From contig NZ_JAKWFK010000001.1 of NCBI RefSeq assembly GCF_029522115.1, forward strand, positions 248,001 through 312,000: a stretch of 64,000 nucleotides of DNA, in the 5' to 3' direction. Positions 1 to 8,973 of this stretch are shown in pieces. The notes beneath the pieces were generated by a model. It was not told the DNA's origin. It saw only the letters and a program-made list of their open reading frames with translations, and ran no database searches. How positions within the stretch are numbered: the stretch's first letter is position 1; each line of letters opens with the position of its first letter. The stretch is from Trinickia sp. Y13 (lineage in GTDB: Bacteria > Pseudomonadota > Gammaproteobacteria > Burkholderiales > Burkholderiaceae). Position numbers and translations under genes: made by a program.

Positions 1-426
1 CCGGTTTTGGGCGAAGTGGACAGCGCGATCGATGCGAAGAAGGTCAAGCGCGTGATCGTCTGCTCGGGCCGCGTCTATTACGACGTCCTCGCCCATCGCC
101 GGGAAGCGAAGGCGAACGATGTGGCGATCGTCCGTATCGAGCAGTTGTACCCGTTCGCGCACAAGCAGTTCGAAGCGGAGCTGAAGAAGTACGACAACGC
201 GACGGAAGTGGTGTGGGTGCAGGACGAGCCGCAAAACCAAGGGCCGTGGTTCTACATCGAGCACCACCTGAAGGAAGGCATGAGGGAAGGGCAGAAGCTG
301 GCTTACAGCGGCCGCCCGGCTTCGGCCTCGCCCGCGGTCGGCTACTACGCGAAGCACTACGAGCAGCAGAAGGCGCTGATCGAAGGCGCGTTCGGCCGGC
401 TCAAGAGCGCATCGATCGCTAAATAA
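1..426 (+). CDS. sucA: 2-oxoglutarate dehydrogenase E1, C-terminal end (partial)
   Basis: The frame is open from the window edge, so only the last about 141 residues of E1 are present. E1 is the thiamine-diphosphate-dependent decarboxylase of the 2-oxoglutarate dehydrogenase complex in the TCA cycle. The visible part matches the C-terminal transketolase-like domain: the RVIVCSGRVYYDV strand, then IEQLYPF and WVQDEPQNQGPW, which are typical of SucA/OdhA. The stop is followed 124 bp later by the E2 gene and then E3, so it is the first of three genes of one complex. The active-site part lies outside the window. Confidence 0.95.
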   Translation, partial: PVLGEVDSAIDAKKVKRVIVCSGRVYYDVLAHRREAKANDVAIVRIEQLYPFAHKQFEAELKKYDNATEVVWVQDEPQNQGPWFYIEHHLKEGMREGQKLAYSGRPASASPAVGYYAKHYEQQKALIEGAFGRLKSASIAK

Positions 427-442
427 CTAGACGATTGCGAAC

Positions 443-467
443 CGGGAAGGCGCGAGGCGCTTTCCCG
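443..467. repeat. Intergenic hairpin, copy 1 of a repeated palindrome
   Basis: Arms CGGGAAGGCGC and GCGCTTTCCCG surround a 3-nt loop (one mismatch, or a G-U pair in RNA). It sits 17 bp after the E1 stop and before the E2 gene. Almost the same hairpin occurs at 32911-32939, which suggests a dispersed element rather than a unique structure. No T-run follows, so it may stabilise or modulate the operon mRNA rather than end it. Confidence 0.6.
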
Positions 468-550
468 CGTCGCTTCGAAGCGCGATGCGCGAGCGACGAC
501 GCGAGGCCGGTTCGCCTCCCACACCAGATCAAGAGTTTAGGAAAGTTCAA

Positions 551-1825
551 ATGGCTATTGTTGAGGTCAAGGTTCCGCAGTTTTCGGAGTCGGTTTCGGA
601 AGGCACGATGCTGCAGTGGAAGAAGAAGCCGGGCGAAGCGGTGACGCGCGACGAGATCCTCGTCGAAATCGAAACCGATAAGGTCGTGCTGGAAGTCCCG
701 GCCCCCGATTCGGGCGTGCTCGCCGAGGTGCTCGTCGCCGACGGCGCGATCGTGGAATCGGAGCAGTTGCTCGCGAAGATCGACACCGAAGGCAAGGCCG
801 GCGCCGCGGCGGCTCCGGCTGCAGCTGCCGCGACTGCGGCTGCCGCTGCGCCTGCCGCAGTCGCAGCCGCACCCGCACCCGCACCCGCTGCTGCCACGGC
901 AGGCGGTGCGCCTTCGCCGGCCGCCGGCAAATTGATGGCCGAGAAGAACCTCACGGCCGATCAGGTCGCAGGCACAGGCCGCGACGGCCGCATCACGAAG
1001 GGCGACGTGCTGGCGGCGGGCGCGCCCGCCGCGCGCGCGCCGGCTGCCGCACCTGCTGCAAAACCGGCCAAGCCGTCGCTGCCGGACGTCAAGGCGCCGG
1101 CTTCGGCCGAAGCTTGGCTGCAAGACCGCCCCGAGCAGCGCGTGCCGATGTCGCGTCTGCGTGCGCGTATCGCGGAGCGTTTGCTCGAGTCGCAGCAAAC
1201 GAACGCCATCCTCACGACGTTCAACGAAGTGAACATGGCGCCCGTGATGGACCTGCGCAACAAGTACAAGGACAAATTCGAGAAGGAGCACGGCGTCAAG
1301 CTCGGCTTCATGTCGTTCTTCGTCAAGGCTGCGGTGCATGCGCTGAAGAAGTTCCCGCTCGTGAACGCGTCGATCGACGGTAACGACATCGTCTATCACG
1401 GCTATTTCGATATCGGTATCGCCGTCGGATCGCCGCGCGGCCTCGTCGTGCCGATCCTGCGCAATGCCGATCAAATGTCGCTCGCCGACATCGAGAAGAA
1501 GATCGCCGAGTTCGGCCAAAAGGCGAAGGACGGCAAGCTGTCGATCGAAGAAATGACGGGCGGCACGTTCTCGATCTCGAACGGCGGCGTCTTCGGCTCG
1601 ATGCTCTCGACGCCGATCATCAACCCGCCGCAATCGGCCATCCTCGGCGTGCATGCCACCAAGGAGCGCGCCGTCGTCGAAAACGGCCAGATCGTCATTC
1701 GCCCGATGAACTACCTCGCGCTGTCGTACGATCACCGGATCATCGACGGCCGCGAAGCCGTGCTCTCGCTCGTGGCGATGAAGGATGCGCTCGAGGATCC
1801 GGCCCGCCTGCTGCTCGATCTGTAA
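551..1825 (+). CDS. odhB: Dihydrolipoyllysine succinyltransferase (E2 of 2-oxoglutarate dehydrogenase)
   Basis: This is the core E2 subunit, which moves the succinyl group from lipoate to CoA. Start ATG 551 ([10 protein letters not shown]) is chosen because it begins the lipoyl domain and has an AGGAAAG ribosome site; an in-frame upstream extension to 485 adds only non-conserved sequence. Of 424 residues, 1-75 form the lipoyl domain with the lipoylated lysine K44 in ETDKVVLEV. An Ala/Pro-rich linker follows, then an E1/E3-binding domain near 125-155, a second flexible linker, and the catalytic domain ending in [13 protein letters not shown] (H395 and D399 of the HxxxDG motif). It lies between the E1 and E3 genes. 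Confidence 0.97.
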   Translation: MAIVEVKVPQFSESVSEGTMLQWKKKPGEAVTRDEILVEIETDKVVLEVPAPDSGVLAEVLVADGAIVESEQLLAKIDTEGKAGAAAAPAAAAATAAAAAPAAVAAAPAPAPAAATAGGAPSPAAGKLMAEKNLTADQVAGTGRDGRITKGDVLAAGAPAARAPAAAPAAKPAKPSLPDVKAPASAEAWLQDRPEQRVPMSRLRARIAERLLESQQTNAILTTFNEVNMAPVMDLRNKYKDKFEKEHGVKLGFMSFFVKAAVHALKKFPLVNASIDGNDIVYHGYFDIGIAVGSPRGLVVPILRNADQMSLADIEKKIAEFGQKAKDGKLSIEEMTGGTFSISNGGVFGSMLSTPIINPPQSAILGVHATKERAVVENGQIVIRPMNYLALSYDHRIIDGREAVLSLVAMKDALEDPARLLLDL

Positions 1826-1830
1826 TGCTC

Positions 1831-1855
1831 GTGCTCGCCGCACGCCGGCGAGCAC
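1831..1855 (+). other. Intercistronic hairpin between odhB and lpdA
   Basis: A perfect 10-bp stem, GTGCTCGCCG paired with CGGCGAGCAC, with a 5-nt loop, starts 5 bp after the odhB stop. No T-run follows, and lpdA starts 75 bp further on. It may protect the upstream mRNA or act as a leaky terminator within the operon. Confidence 0.45.
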
Positions 1856-1930
1856 ATTCAATCGCACTGAACGAAACCGCATCGCGGCGCGTTATCCATC
1901 GCGCCCCGATGCGTCAGCAAAAGGATTGTC

Positions 1931-3361
1931 ATGTCCCAAGAATTTGACGTCGTCGTGATCGGCGCCGGCCCGGGCGGCTATATCGCCGCGGTCCGCGCCG
2001 CGCAGCTCGGCAAGACCGTCGCCTGTATCGAAAAATGGAAGAACCCGGCCGGCGCGCTCAAGCTGGGCGGCACGTGCTTGAACGTCGGCTGCATTCCGTC
2101 GAAGGCATTGCTCGCTTCCTCGGAAGAGTTCGAAAACGCGTCGCACCACCTCGAAGTGCATGGCATCAGCGCGAGCGACGTGAAGATCGACGTCGCGAAG
2201 ATGATGGCGCGCAAAGACGGCATCGTCGAGAAGATGACGGGCGGCATCGAGTATTTGTTCAAGAAGAACAAGATCACTTGGCTCAAAGGTCACGGCAAGT
2301 TCGCCGGCAAGAACGACGGCGGCGTGCAGATCGAAGTGAGCGGCGAAGGCGCGACTGAAGTCGTGACGGCCAAGAACGTCATCATCGCGACCGGCTCGAA
2401 GGCGCGTCACCTGCCGAACGTGCCCGTCGACAACAAGATCGTTGCCGATAACGAAGGCGCGCTCGCGTTCGATTCGGTGCCGAAGAAGCTCGCCGTCATC
2501 GGCGCGGGCGTGATCGGCCTCGAACTCGGCTCGGTATGGCGCCGTCTGGGCGCGGAAGTGACGGTGCTCGAAGCGTTGCCCCAGTTCCTCGGCGCGGCGG
2601 ACGAAGCGCTCGCCAAGGAAGCGGCGAAGCTGTTCAAGAAGCAGGGCCTCGACATTCACCTCGGCGTGAAGATCAACGAGGTGAAGACCTCGAAGAACGG
2701 TGTGACGATCGCCTATGCGGACAAGGACGGCAACGCGCAAACGCTCGAAGCCGATCGCTTGATCGTATCGGTCGGGCGCGTGCCCAACACCGATAACCTC
2801 GGCCTCGAATCGATCGGCCTGAAGGCGAACGAGCGCGGGTTCATCGACGTCGACGACCACTGCCGCACGAGCGTGCCGAACGTCTATGCCATCGGCGACG
2901 TCGTGCGCGGACCCATGCTGGCGCACAAGGCAGAAGACGAAGGCACGCTGGTGGCCGAAATCATCGACGGTCAGAAGCCGCATATCGACTACAACTGCAT
3001 TCCGTGGGTCATCTACACCGAGCCTGAAATCGCATGGGTCGGTAAGACGGAGCAGCAGTTGAAGGCGGAAGGCCGCGAGATCAAGAAGGGGCAATTCCCG
3101 TTCTCGATCAACGGCCGTGCGCTTGGTATCGCGAAGCCGGACGGCTTCGTGAAGATGATCGCCGATGCGAAAACGGACGAACTGCTCGGGGTGCATATCA
3201 TTGCGGCGAACGCTTCCGATTTGATCGCCGAAGCTGTCGTAGCAATGGAGTTCAAGGCCGCGTCGGAAGACATCGGCCGTATCTGCCACCCGCATCCGTC
3301 CTTGTCCGAAGTGATGCGCGAGGCGGCGCTCGACGTCGACAAGCGCGCGCTCAACAAGTAA
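1931..3361 (+). CDS. lpdA: Dihydrolipoamide dehydrogenase (E3)
   Basis: This flavoprotein re-oxidises the lipoyl arm of E2 and reduces NAD. Its 476 residues are normal for the family. Visible motifs are the FAD Rossmann site GAGPGG at 11-16, the redox disulfide [13 protein letters not shown] with C49 and C54, the NAD site [12 protein letters not shown] near 190-200, a second FAD motif ([10 protein letters not shown]) and the C-terminal HPHPSLSE (H453, H455) that supplies the active-site base across the dimer. It is the third gene of the dehydrogenase operon, which ends at the terminator 42 bp downstream. It may also serve other 2-oxoacid dehydrogenases. Confidence 0.97.
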   Translation: MSQEFDVVVIGAGPGGYIAAVRAAQLGKTVACIEKWKNPAGALKLGGTCLNVGCIPSKALLASSEEFENASHHLEVHGISASDVKIDVAKMMARKDGIVEKMTGGIEYLFKKNKITWLKGHGKFAGKNDGGVQIEVSGEGATEVVTAKNVIIATGSKARHLPNVPVDNKIVADNEGALAFDSVPKKLAVIGAGVIGLELGSVWRRLGAEVTVLEALPQFLGAADEALAKEAAKLFKKQGLDIHLGVKINEVKTSKNGVTIAYADKDGNAQTLEADRLIVSVGRVPNTDNLGLESIGLKANERGFIDVDDHCRTSVPNVYAIGDVVRGPMLAHKAEDEGTLVAEIIDGQKPHIDYNCIPWVIYTEPEIAWVGKTEQQLKAEGREIKKGQFPFSINGRALGIAKPDGFVKMIADAKTDELLGVHIIAANASDLIAEAVVAMEFKAASEDIGRICHPHPSLSEVMREAALDVDKRALNK

Positions 3362-3402
3362 TGGCTGGCGCCCGGCGTTGCGGCCGGGCGGGCAGGCCAC
3401 GA

Positions 3403-3441
3403 CGAAGGCGGGCGGGCACATCCCACCCGCCTTCGTTTTTT
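3403..3441 (+). terminator. Rho-independent terminator of the sucA-odhB-lpdA operon
   Basis: A 14-bp stem (3403-3416 with 3422-3435, one internal mismatch) and 5-nt loop are followed directly by TTTTTT. It ends only 11 bp before the zapE ATG, so zapE must be expressed by read-through or by a promoter overlapping the hairpin. Confidence 0.8.
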
Positions 3442-3452
3442 GTGTTTCCACG

Positions 3453-4550
3453 ATGAACGTCATCGAATACTACGAGAACGAGCTCGAGACGCGGGGTTAC
3501 GCGCCCGATCCGGCGCAATTGGCGGCCGTCGAGCGTTTGCAGCGATGCTACGAAGAGTGGGTGGCTTACAAGGCGCGTCGATCGAACGCGCTGCGCAAGC
3601 TGATCATTCACCCGGAATTGCCTCGCGGCGTCTACATGTGGGGCGGCGTTGGGCGCGGCAAGAGCTTTCTGATGGATAGCTTCTATGCGATCGTGCCTAT
3701 CCAGCGCAAGACGCGCATTCACTTCCACGAATTCATGCGCGAAGTGCATCGCGTGCTCGAAGAACTGAAAGGGCAGGCCGATCCGCTCGACGAGCTTGCA
3801 AGGCGCACGGCGAAGCGGTATCGCCTGATCTGCTTCGATGAGTTCCATGTATCGGACATCGCCGACGCGATGATTCTGTATCGGCTACTCGACCGGCTGT
3901 TCCTGAACGGCGTGCAGTTCGTCATGACGTCGAACTACGACCCGGACACGCTCTACCCCGACGGATTGCATCGCGATCGCGTGTTGCCCGCGATCGAGCT
4001 GATCAAGTCCAGGCTCGATGTGCTCAACGTCGATGCCGGAGTCGACTATCGCCAACGCACGCTCGCGCAGGTCAGCGTCTACCATACGCCACTCGGCGCA
4101 CAGGCGGACCGTGCGTTGCGTGCGGCTTACGCCAAGCTGGCCGCCGTGCCCGACGAAAGTCCGATCCTACATATCGAGAAACGCGAGATCAAGGCACTGC
4201 GCCGCGCCGACGGCGTCGTATGGTTCGACTTCGCCACGCTATGCGGCGGCCCGCGTTCGCAGAACGACTATCTCGAACTCGCGACACGCTTTCACACGGT
4301 CATCCTCTCGGACGTGCCGCAAATGTCACCGCGTATGGCCTCGGAGGCGCGCCGGTTCACGTGGCTCGTCGATGTGTTCTACGACCACAAGGTCAAGCTC
4401 CTGATGTCCGCAGCCGTGCCGGCCGACGACCTCTATGTCGAAGGACCGATGGCGAACGAGTTCAGCCGGACCGTTTCGCGTCTCGTCGAGATGCAGTCCA
4501 AGGAATACCTCGAAACGCCGCGTCGCGTGGCCGATACGTCGCTGACGTAA
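3453..4550 (+). CDS. zapE: ZapE/AFG1-family ATPase, cell division
   Basis: A 365-residue P-loop ATPase of the AFG1 family; ZapE in E. coli associates with the Z-ring and constriction. Walker A is GGVGRGKS with K70, Walker B is LICFDEFHVSDIADAM, and MTSNYDPDTLYPDGL is the family sensor region. Start ATG 3453 (MNVIEYYENEL) is used: an in-frame extension to 3378 would run through the terminator stem. The upstream region has no clear Shine-Dalgarno sequence. Placement directly after lpdA is common in Burkholderiaceae. Confidence 0.93.
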   Translation: MNVIEYYENELETRGYAPDPAQLAAVERLQRCYEEWVAYKARRSNALRKLIIHPELPRGVYMWGGVGRGKSFLMDSFYAIVPIQRKTRIHFHEFMREVHRVLEELKGQADPLDELARRTAKRYRLICFDEFHVSDIADAMILYRLLDRLFLNGVQFVMTSNYDPDTLYPDGLHRDRVLPAIELIKSRLDVLNVDAGVDYRQRTLAQVSVYHTPLGAQADRALRAAYAKLAAVPDESPILHIEKREIKALRRADGVVWFDFATLCGGPRSQNDYLELATRFHTVILSDVPQMSPRMASEARRFTWLVDVFYDHKVKLLMSAAVPADDLYVEGPMANEFSRTVSRLVEMQSKEYLETPRRVADTSLT

Positions 4551-4662
4551 ACGATTCGGGCGGGGCGCTCGCCGGCGCCGAATGCATTTTCGGAGTATTC
4601 CGATAGTCATCTCGCTTGCCCGGGCATATCGTGCATTTCCTTGTTCTGAGAAGGAGGCGCGT

Positions 4663-5073
4663 ATGACCCCATACAGCGACATGACGGATGAGCAATGGCG
4701 GAGCATCGAGCCGCTCTTTCCGGAGTTTAATTCTCGCGGCCGGGGTCGAGGCCGCCCGTTGACCGATACCCGCGCGGTGCTCAATGGCGTGCTATGGGTA
4801 ATCTATAGCAACGCGGCTTGGGCATCCTTACCCAAGCGCTATCCGGCCTATCAAACGTGCCATCGGCGTTTCAAGGCATGGCACGACGCGGGTGTGTTCC
4901 AGCAAGTCCTCACGCGGCTATACGGCGACGCGGCGCTGGAGCTGTGCGAAACCATCAAGGCGCGCATGCGGGTGAAAAGCCCTGTCAAGCAGCCCCGGAT
5001 GCCGGCGACACCTTTCGTCACGGTAAATGTGCCGAAGCTAACCTATCTCGCCTCGCTGCGCCGCGCGGCATGA
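4663..5073 (+). CDS. Stand-alone IS5-type transposase N-terminal domain (DUF4096-like)
   Basis: A 136-residue protein starting at ATG 4663 behind a strong AAGGAGG site. The segment MTDEQWRSIEPLFPE plus GRGRPLTDTRAVLNGVLWV and the tryptophan-rich stretch that follows are the N-terminal module of IS5-family transposases. The DDE catalytic domain is missing, and no terminal inverted repeats or target duplications are seen. The tail (from about residue 100) is unrelated to transposases and the coding style matches its neighbours. It may be an exapted DNA-binding protein or a decaying IS; the intact start favours a real gene. Confidence 0.6.
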   Translation: MTPYSDMTDEQWRSIEPLFPEFNSRGRGRGRPLTDTRAVLNGVLWVIYSNAAWASLPKRYPAYQTCHRRFKAWHDAGVFQQVLTRLYGDAALELCETIKARMRVKSPVKQPRMPATPFVTVNVPKLTYLASLRRAA

Positions 5074-5090
5074 CGGCGCCGCGACGTTAG

Positions 5091-5116
5091 AGCCGGCCAC
5101 CGCTCGGTGGCCGGCT
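5091..5116. terminator. Hairpin between convergent genes, possible bidirectional terminator
   Basis: A perfect 11-bp stem (AGCCGGCCACC with GGTGGCCGGCT) and 4-nt loop lie between the rightward transposase-like gene and the leftward DUF2147 gene. Position supports a terminator serving both strands, but there is no T-run on either side. Confidence 0.5.
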
Positions 5117-5159
5117 ATGCGCTGCGCGAATGTCGATGCTGCTCACGCGGCCGGGCGGG

Positions 5160-5669
5160 TTAGTTCTGCGCTTGCGCGGTCGAGTCTTGCCGAATCCACG
5201 TTTGCGACCGGCCGATCAGCGAAAAGCCGATGTAGCCGCGCACGACGAGCTTTTGGCCGCCATCCTCTAGGTGCATGTTGCACTTGTAGACCTTGCCGTT
5301 CTCGGGGTCGAGGATGTTGCCGCCGTCCCACTTGTCGCCGTCTTGCTTCATGTTCTTGATGATCGTCATACCGAGAATGAGCTGGTCTTTTCGCTCATCC
5401 GTGCAGGCGGTGCAGCGCTTGCCAGGCTTGTCGGCCGGATTGAGTCCTTTGATGACTTTTCCGCTCAGCGTGCCGTCTTCGCCTTGCGAGATCTGCACGA
5501 GCGCCTTCGGTTGATGGGTGTTGTCGTCGATGGTTTGCCACACGCCCACTGGCGTTTGGCTGCCCTGCGCGAACGCGGCGGCGGCGCCGACGAGCAATGC
5601 GCCCGCGACGGCGGCGCGTTTGACAGCGTTCCATGCGGTCGTCTTGGCGTGATGCGAGAAGTGCGTCAT
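5160..5669 (-). CDS. Secreted DUF2147 domain protein
   Basis: The 169-residue protein has a signal peptide (basic N-region, hydrophobic AAVAGALLVGAAAAFA, cleavage near residue 34). The mature part begins with the DUF2147 hallmark TPVGVWQTIDDNTHQPKA and continues with ALVQISQGEDGTLSGKV, a CTAC motif, and GGNILDPENGKVYKC, giving a small beta-barrel-like periplasmic or exported protein. The biochemical role of the family is not known. The start has a good CAGGAGG ribosome site. It appears to be a single-gene unit; no operon partner lies within 240 bp. Confidence 0.88.
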   Translation of the reverse strand: MTHFSHHAKTTAWNAVKRAAVAGALLVGAAAAFAQGSQTPVGVWQTIDDNTHQPKALVQISQGEDGTLSGKVIKGLNPADKPGKRCTACTDERKDQLILGMTIIKNMKQDGDKWDGGNILDPENGKVYKCNMHLEDGGQKLVVRGYIGFSLIGRSQTWIRQDSTAQAQN

Positions 5670-5909
5670 GTTTCCTCCTGTTTGTGAACCGTCTGTCGTT
5701 TTCCAGCGCGCGGCGGCGCATCGAGTCGCGTCGCGTCTTCTATGAATCCGCCCAGGATACGCGCGAAAAATTCCGCTCGTTTAATAGTGGTACCTCTAAT
5801 CGGAATGACGCGGCCGGGCATCGAGGTCGCGTTCTGAGAGCGTTCGATCGCATTCGACGGAAGTCGACAGAAGTCGAAAGACGTCGATACACGTGGATCG
5901 CGCCCTCGC

Positions 5910-7601
5910 TCAATAGAGTTGATATGAAAACGTGGCATTGAGCCGCGGACTACGCGACGGGCTTTCGATCGGCGCGTCCCCAACGGCCTTGGCGATGGAA
6001 AGATCGAGGTTGTAGTGCTTGTTATCGCTGATGCGAAAACCGAGTGCGAACGACGCCAGTTTGCTCGGCGCGGCGGGTCCGGTATGCAGATAGACGCGCG
6101 CCATGTCGAACGAGACATAGGGCGTCAGCGTCTGCAAATAGCGGGACGTCACCGCAATCGCGCGGTTGACTTCGAACGATGCGCCGAATCCCGAATCGCC
6201 CGCCGCTTCGCCCGGCTCGTAGCCGAGGGCGAAGCGTTGTGCGCCGAATGCGATTTGCTCGGATGTCGGCAGCGAATCCGGGCTGTATTGCCCCGTGAGG
6301 GCTACCGTCGTGCCGATCTTGAACGGCCATTCGTTCGTCTGCGAAAAGCTCGCCGCGGTGCGAACGAAGGTGAGGGAGACGGGGTTCGTTTCGGTCACGC
6401 CGGGCAGGTTCGTGTCCGCCGCCTTCGATGCGCCGAGCACATCGAACGCCTTGGCGACGTTCAGGCTGGCCCGGCGCGTTTGCCCCTGGCGGGTATCGGC
6501 ATAGTCGAGCTGAGCTTGCACGACGCGCACTTGCGAACGCAAGGAAAGCGTCGCTCCCGTGAGCGTATTCAGGTAACTGTTCTCGTCATGAGAGGCGTAG
6601 GCGGACACGGTGCCCATGAGGCTGCGCGAATTGCTCAAATAGACCGGGTAGGCAGCCGCCAGCCCCAGTTTCTCGCTCACCACGGTGCGCCTGATATACG
6701 AAGGAAGGCCCGGGTTGTCGATGGGATTGCCGCGATAGTGCGAGCCGTTGAGCTTGGCGACGAATCCTTCGTCACCGATCGGCAACGCGCCCTGCAGGGC
6801 GTAGAAACTTTGATTGTCGCGGCCTTTCGGTACCAGCGTGGAGGCGCTCAGCTCTTCGCCGAGCGAAGCGAGCCCGTTTTCCGTGACGGTCACGAGCCCT
6901 TGTATGCCGGGGTGATGAAAGTCGATGCCGGTGGCGACGTTGAAGGGCTTGCGCTCGACGTTCAGCGCGAGCGTGGTCGTGCCGTCGGTGGTTTGCGGCG
7001 GCTGCACCGACGCGGCGATTTTGACGCCGGGCAGCAGCCCCAAGGCATTGACGTAACGCTCGAACGTGGCGCGGCGCAGCGGGCGTTCGTTGCGAATGTG
7101 AGCGGCGATGGCGCAGATCTTATGTTCCGTGCCGCCGGGGTTGCCCTTGATTTCGACGCTCGCTACATAGCCCTCGACCACCGTGACATGCACGACGCCG
7201 TTTTCGAACGTCTGAGCGGGGATGAATGCGAACGAGAGTGCGTAGCCGCGCGTTTGATATAGGCGAGTCACTGCATTGGCGGCTTCGACGAGCGCGCCGA
7301 TCGTGATGTCTTTGCCCACCAGCGCGCTGAAATGCCGAGCGACATCGGCGAACGGGATCGCCTTCACGCCGTCGATCTGCACCTTGCTTGGCGTCAGATG
7401 GGTGGCGAGCAGTTGCTCCAGGTGCTGAGTGCTCGGCTGGATCTGCACGCTGATGTGCGGTTCGCGGCTAGGCGTTCGGATTTGCGGTAAGGCATCGAGC
7501 GGGTTGCCGCTCGCGGCCGGCCGTGCCTGCCCGAATGCCGAGCTTGCCGCGCTCGCGGCGGCAATGGCGAGCCAAAACCATTGGTTCGGTGTCCTAATCA
7601 T
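5910..7601 (-). CDS. TpsB/ShlB-FhaC type outer-membrane transporter (two-partner secretion)
   Basis: 563 residues, the usual FhaC/ShlB size. A signal peptide (about 1-24) is followed by a linker, POTRA domains (VQIDGVKAIPFADVARHF and VHVTVVEGYVASVEIKGN, about 75-225) and a 16-strand-type barrel ending in an aromatic residue (FSYQLY). FALGYEPGEAAGD is a variant of the conserved RG(Y/F) motif of the inward loop. Known members export one partner protein across the outer membrane. No large TpsA exoprotein is next to it; instead two lipoprotein genes precede it in the same direction, so they may be its clients. The start follows CGAGGACGAC. Confidence 0.88.
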   Translation of the reverse strand: MIRTPNQWFWLAIAAASAASSAFGQARPAASGNPLDALPQIRTPSREPHISVQIQPSTQHLEQLLATHLTPSKVQIDGVKAIPFADVARHFSALVGKDITIGALVEAANAVTRLYQTRGYALSFAFIPAQTFENGVVHVTVVEGYVASVEIKGNPGGTEHKICAIAAHIRNERPLRRATFERYVNALGLLPGVKIAASVQPPQTTDGTTTLALNVERKPFNVATGIDFHHPGIQGLVTVTENGLASLGEELSASTLVPKGRDNQSFYALQGALPIGDEGFVAKLNGSHYRGNPIDNPGLPSYIRRTVVSEKLGLAAAYPVYLSNSRSLMGTVSAYASHDENSYLNTLTGATLSLRSQVRVVQAQLDYADTRQGQTRRASLNVAKAFDVLGASKAADTNLPGVTETNPVSLTFVRTAASFSQTNEWPFKIGTTVALTGQYSPDSLPTSEQIAFGAQRFALGYEPGEAAGDSGFGASFEVNRAIAVTSRYLQTLTPYVSFDMARVYLHTGPAAPSKLASFALGFRISDNKHYNLDLSIAKAVGDAPIESPSRSPRLNATFSYQLY

Positions 7602-7777
7602 TTGTCGTCCTCGTTGGCCTGTTTTTTGAGCGAGCCCTTTGGGGCTCTGCTTTGGTTGTTCGTTCGTGCGTGCATGCGGCGCTGAGCGTGCTCGAGCGCA
7701 ATGTTTCTCCGACCGCGCGGGCCGTGGCGGGCTCGCGCGTCGGTTGCGGCGTTTAAGGCGTTAAGGTGTCAAGGTGT

Positions 7778-8947
7778 TCAAGGCAGTTTGCCGGCCAGCG
7801 GCGAGGCGCCTCCAAGCAACGAGTTCAGGCCGGCCGTGGGCGAACTCGTTGCGGTGCTCGCCGTGCCCGCGGAGCCGAGCGCGCTCGTGAGCGGTGACAG
7901 CGGGCTGGCGGCGCCGGCGCCCGACAGCAGCCCCGTTAGCGATGCCAGCGGTCCGCTCGTGCTACCGGCGCCGCCACCGGTGGCGGGCGTGCCCGGTTGC
8001 ACGCCATTCGTCGTGCTGCCGACGAGGCTCGTGATGAGGCCCGGGATCGGTGCGGCGCCGTTGGGTCCGTTCGGGTTGACGAGGCCGCCCGCGTTCGTGA
8101 TGGTCGTGCCCACGCCCGATACCAAATGGCCGACATCCGCCGCGAGCGGGTTGCCCGATGTGCCGGCCACTTGCGCACCCGCGCTTTGGAGCGCACCGCC
8201 GATCTGGCCGAGCAGTCCCGAGACCGGCTGGCCGATGCCCGTCGTCGTGCCGACGCTTTGGGTTTGTTGGCCGAGCGTGATCACGAGCGGCGTGACGGCC
8301 GAACTGAGCGGCTGCGTGACCTGCTGAACGGCTGACGAAGCGAGCGTGTTGCCGAGCACTTGACCACCGGCGCTAATGCCGTTTGCGGCCGTGGTCAGCG
8401 CACCGGCGATCGGCGTCGTCACCGGGGCGAGCGGGGAAAGCGGTCCCTGGCCGAGGGCGTTGACCGTCGATGCGACGCCCGCGACCACTGCGCCCGTCGC
8501 GCCGATCGTCGAGCCCGTGCCAGCTACCGTCGTGCCGACCGGGTCGGGGGTGGAGCCGATCTGGCCGAGGCCGCTGCTTACCGCGTTGGCCGCTGCGTCG
8601 AGCACGCCTCCGGTTGCGGCTACGGTGCCGCCCACGCCTTGCGATAGCGCGGGGCTGACGCCGGGAATCGCAGTCGAGGAAAGGGTGTTGCCCAGGTCCG
8701 TGGCCGTCGCGCCGAGCGTGGTCAGGGCGCCCGAAGTGGCGGCGGCCGTCGGCGTGGGCGTGGGGTCGGGTTGGGGCTGAGGGGTTACCGAGCCGCCGGC
8801 GTTCGCGGCGGGCGGCGCGGACAATTCGCTCCCGCCGCAGGCCGACAGCAGGTAGGCAACGGCGAACGCCGTCAACGGTGCGCGCAGCGTCGTCGCATTG
8901 GTGCGGGCGGCGGCGACGATCGAACGGGTTTGCTTCGTCTTCGACAT
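7778..8947 (-). CDS. Low-complexity Ala/Gly/Thr-rich lipoprotein (collagen-like annotation group), paralogue 2
   Basis: The 389-residue protein starts at ATG 8947 (MSKTKQTRS), chosen for its GAGGAG ribosome site; an in-frame ATG at 8977 overlaps the upstream stop by ATGA. The signal peptide ends in the lipobox LLSACGGS. A Pro/Thr spacer is followed by repeated hydrophobic/small-residue segments such as GATATDLGNTLSSTAIPGVSP, GLGQIGSTPDPVGTTVAG and PLSPLAPVTTPIAGALTTAA. The same segments occur in the same order in the upstream gene, so the two are tandem paralogues. Such proteins are often annotated as collagen-like in Burkholderia, although true Gly-X-Y repeats are absent. It probably shares an operon with the TpsB gene downstream. 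Confidence 0.8.
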   Translation of the reverse strand: MSKTKQTRSIVAAARTNATTLRAPLTAFAVAYLLSACGGSELSAPPAANAGGSVTPQPQPDPTPTPTAAATSGALTTLGATATDLGNTLSSTAIPGVSPALSQGVGGTVAATGGVLDAAANAVSSGLGQIGSTPDPVGTTVAGTGSTIGATGAVVAGVASTVNALGQGPLSPLAPVTTPIAGALTTAANGISAGGQVLGNTLASSAVQQVTQPLSSAVTPLVITLGQQTQSVGTTTGIGQPVSGLLGQIGGALQSAGAQVAGTSGNPLAADVGHLVSGVGTTITNAGGLVNPNGPNGAAPIPGLITSLVGSTTNGVQPGTPATGGGAGSTSGPLASLTGLLSGAGAASPLSPLTSALGSAGTASTATSSPTAGLNSLLGGASPLAGKLP

Positions 8948-8973
8948 GGTTGTGCTCCTCGTGATGGATTGCT

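Noticed and set aside
419-3463. Very long open frames (487 and 523 codons) on the minus strand opposite odhB and lpdA
   Set aside because: They are the antisense shadow of highly biased GC-rich codons; compositions are Arg/His/Asp-rich with no domain, and the plus strand genes are certain.
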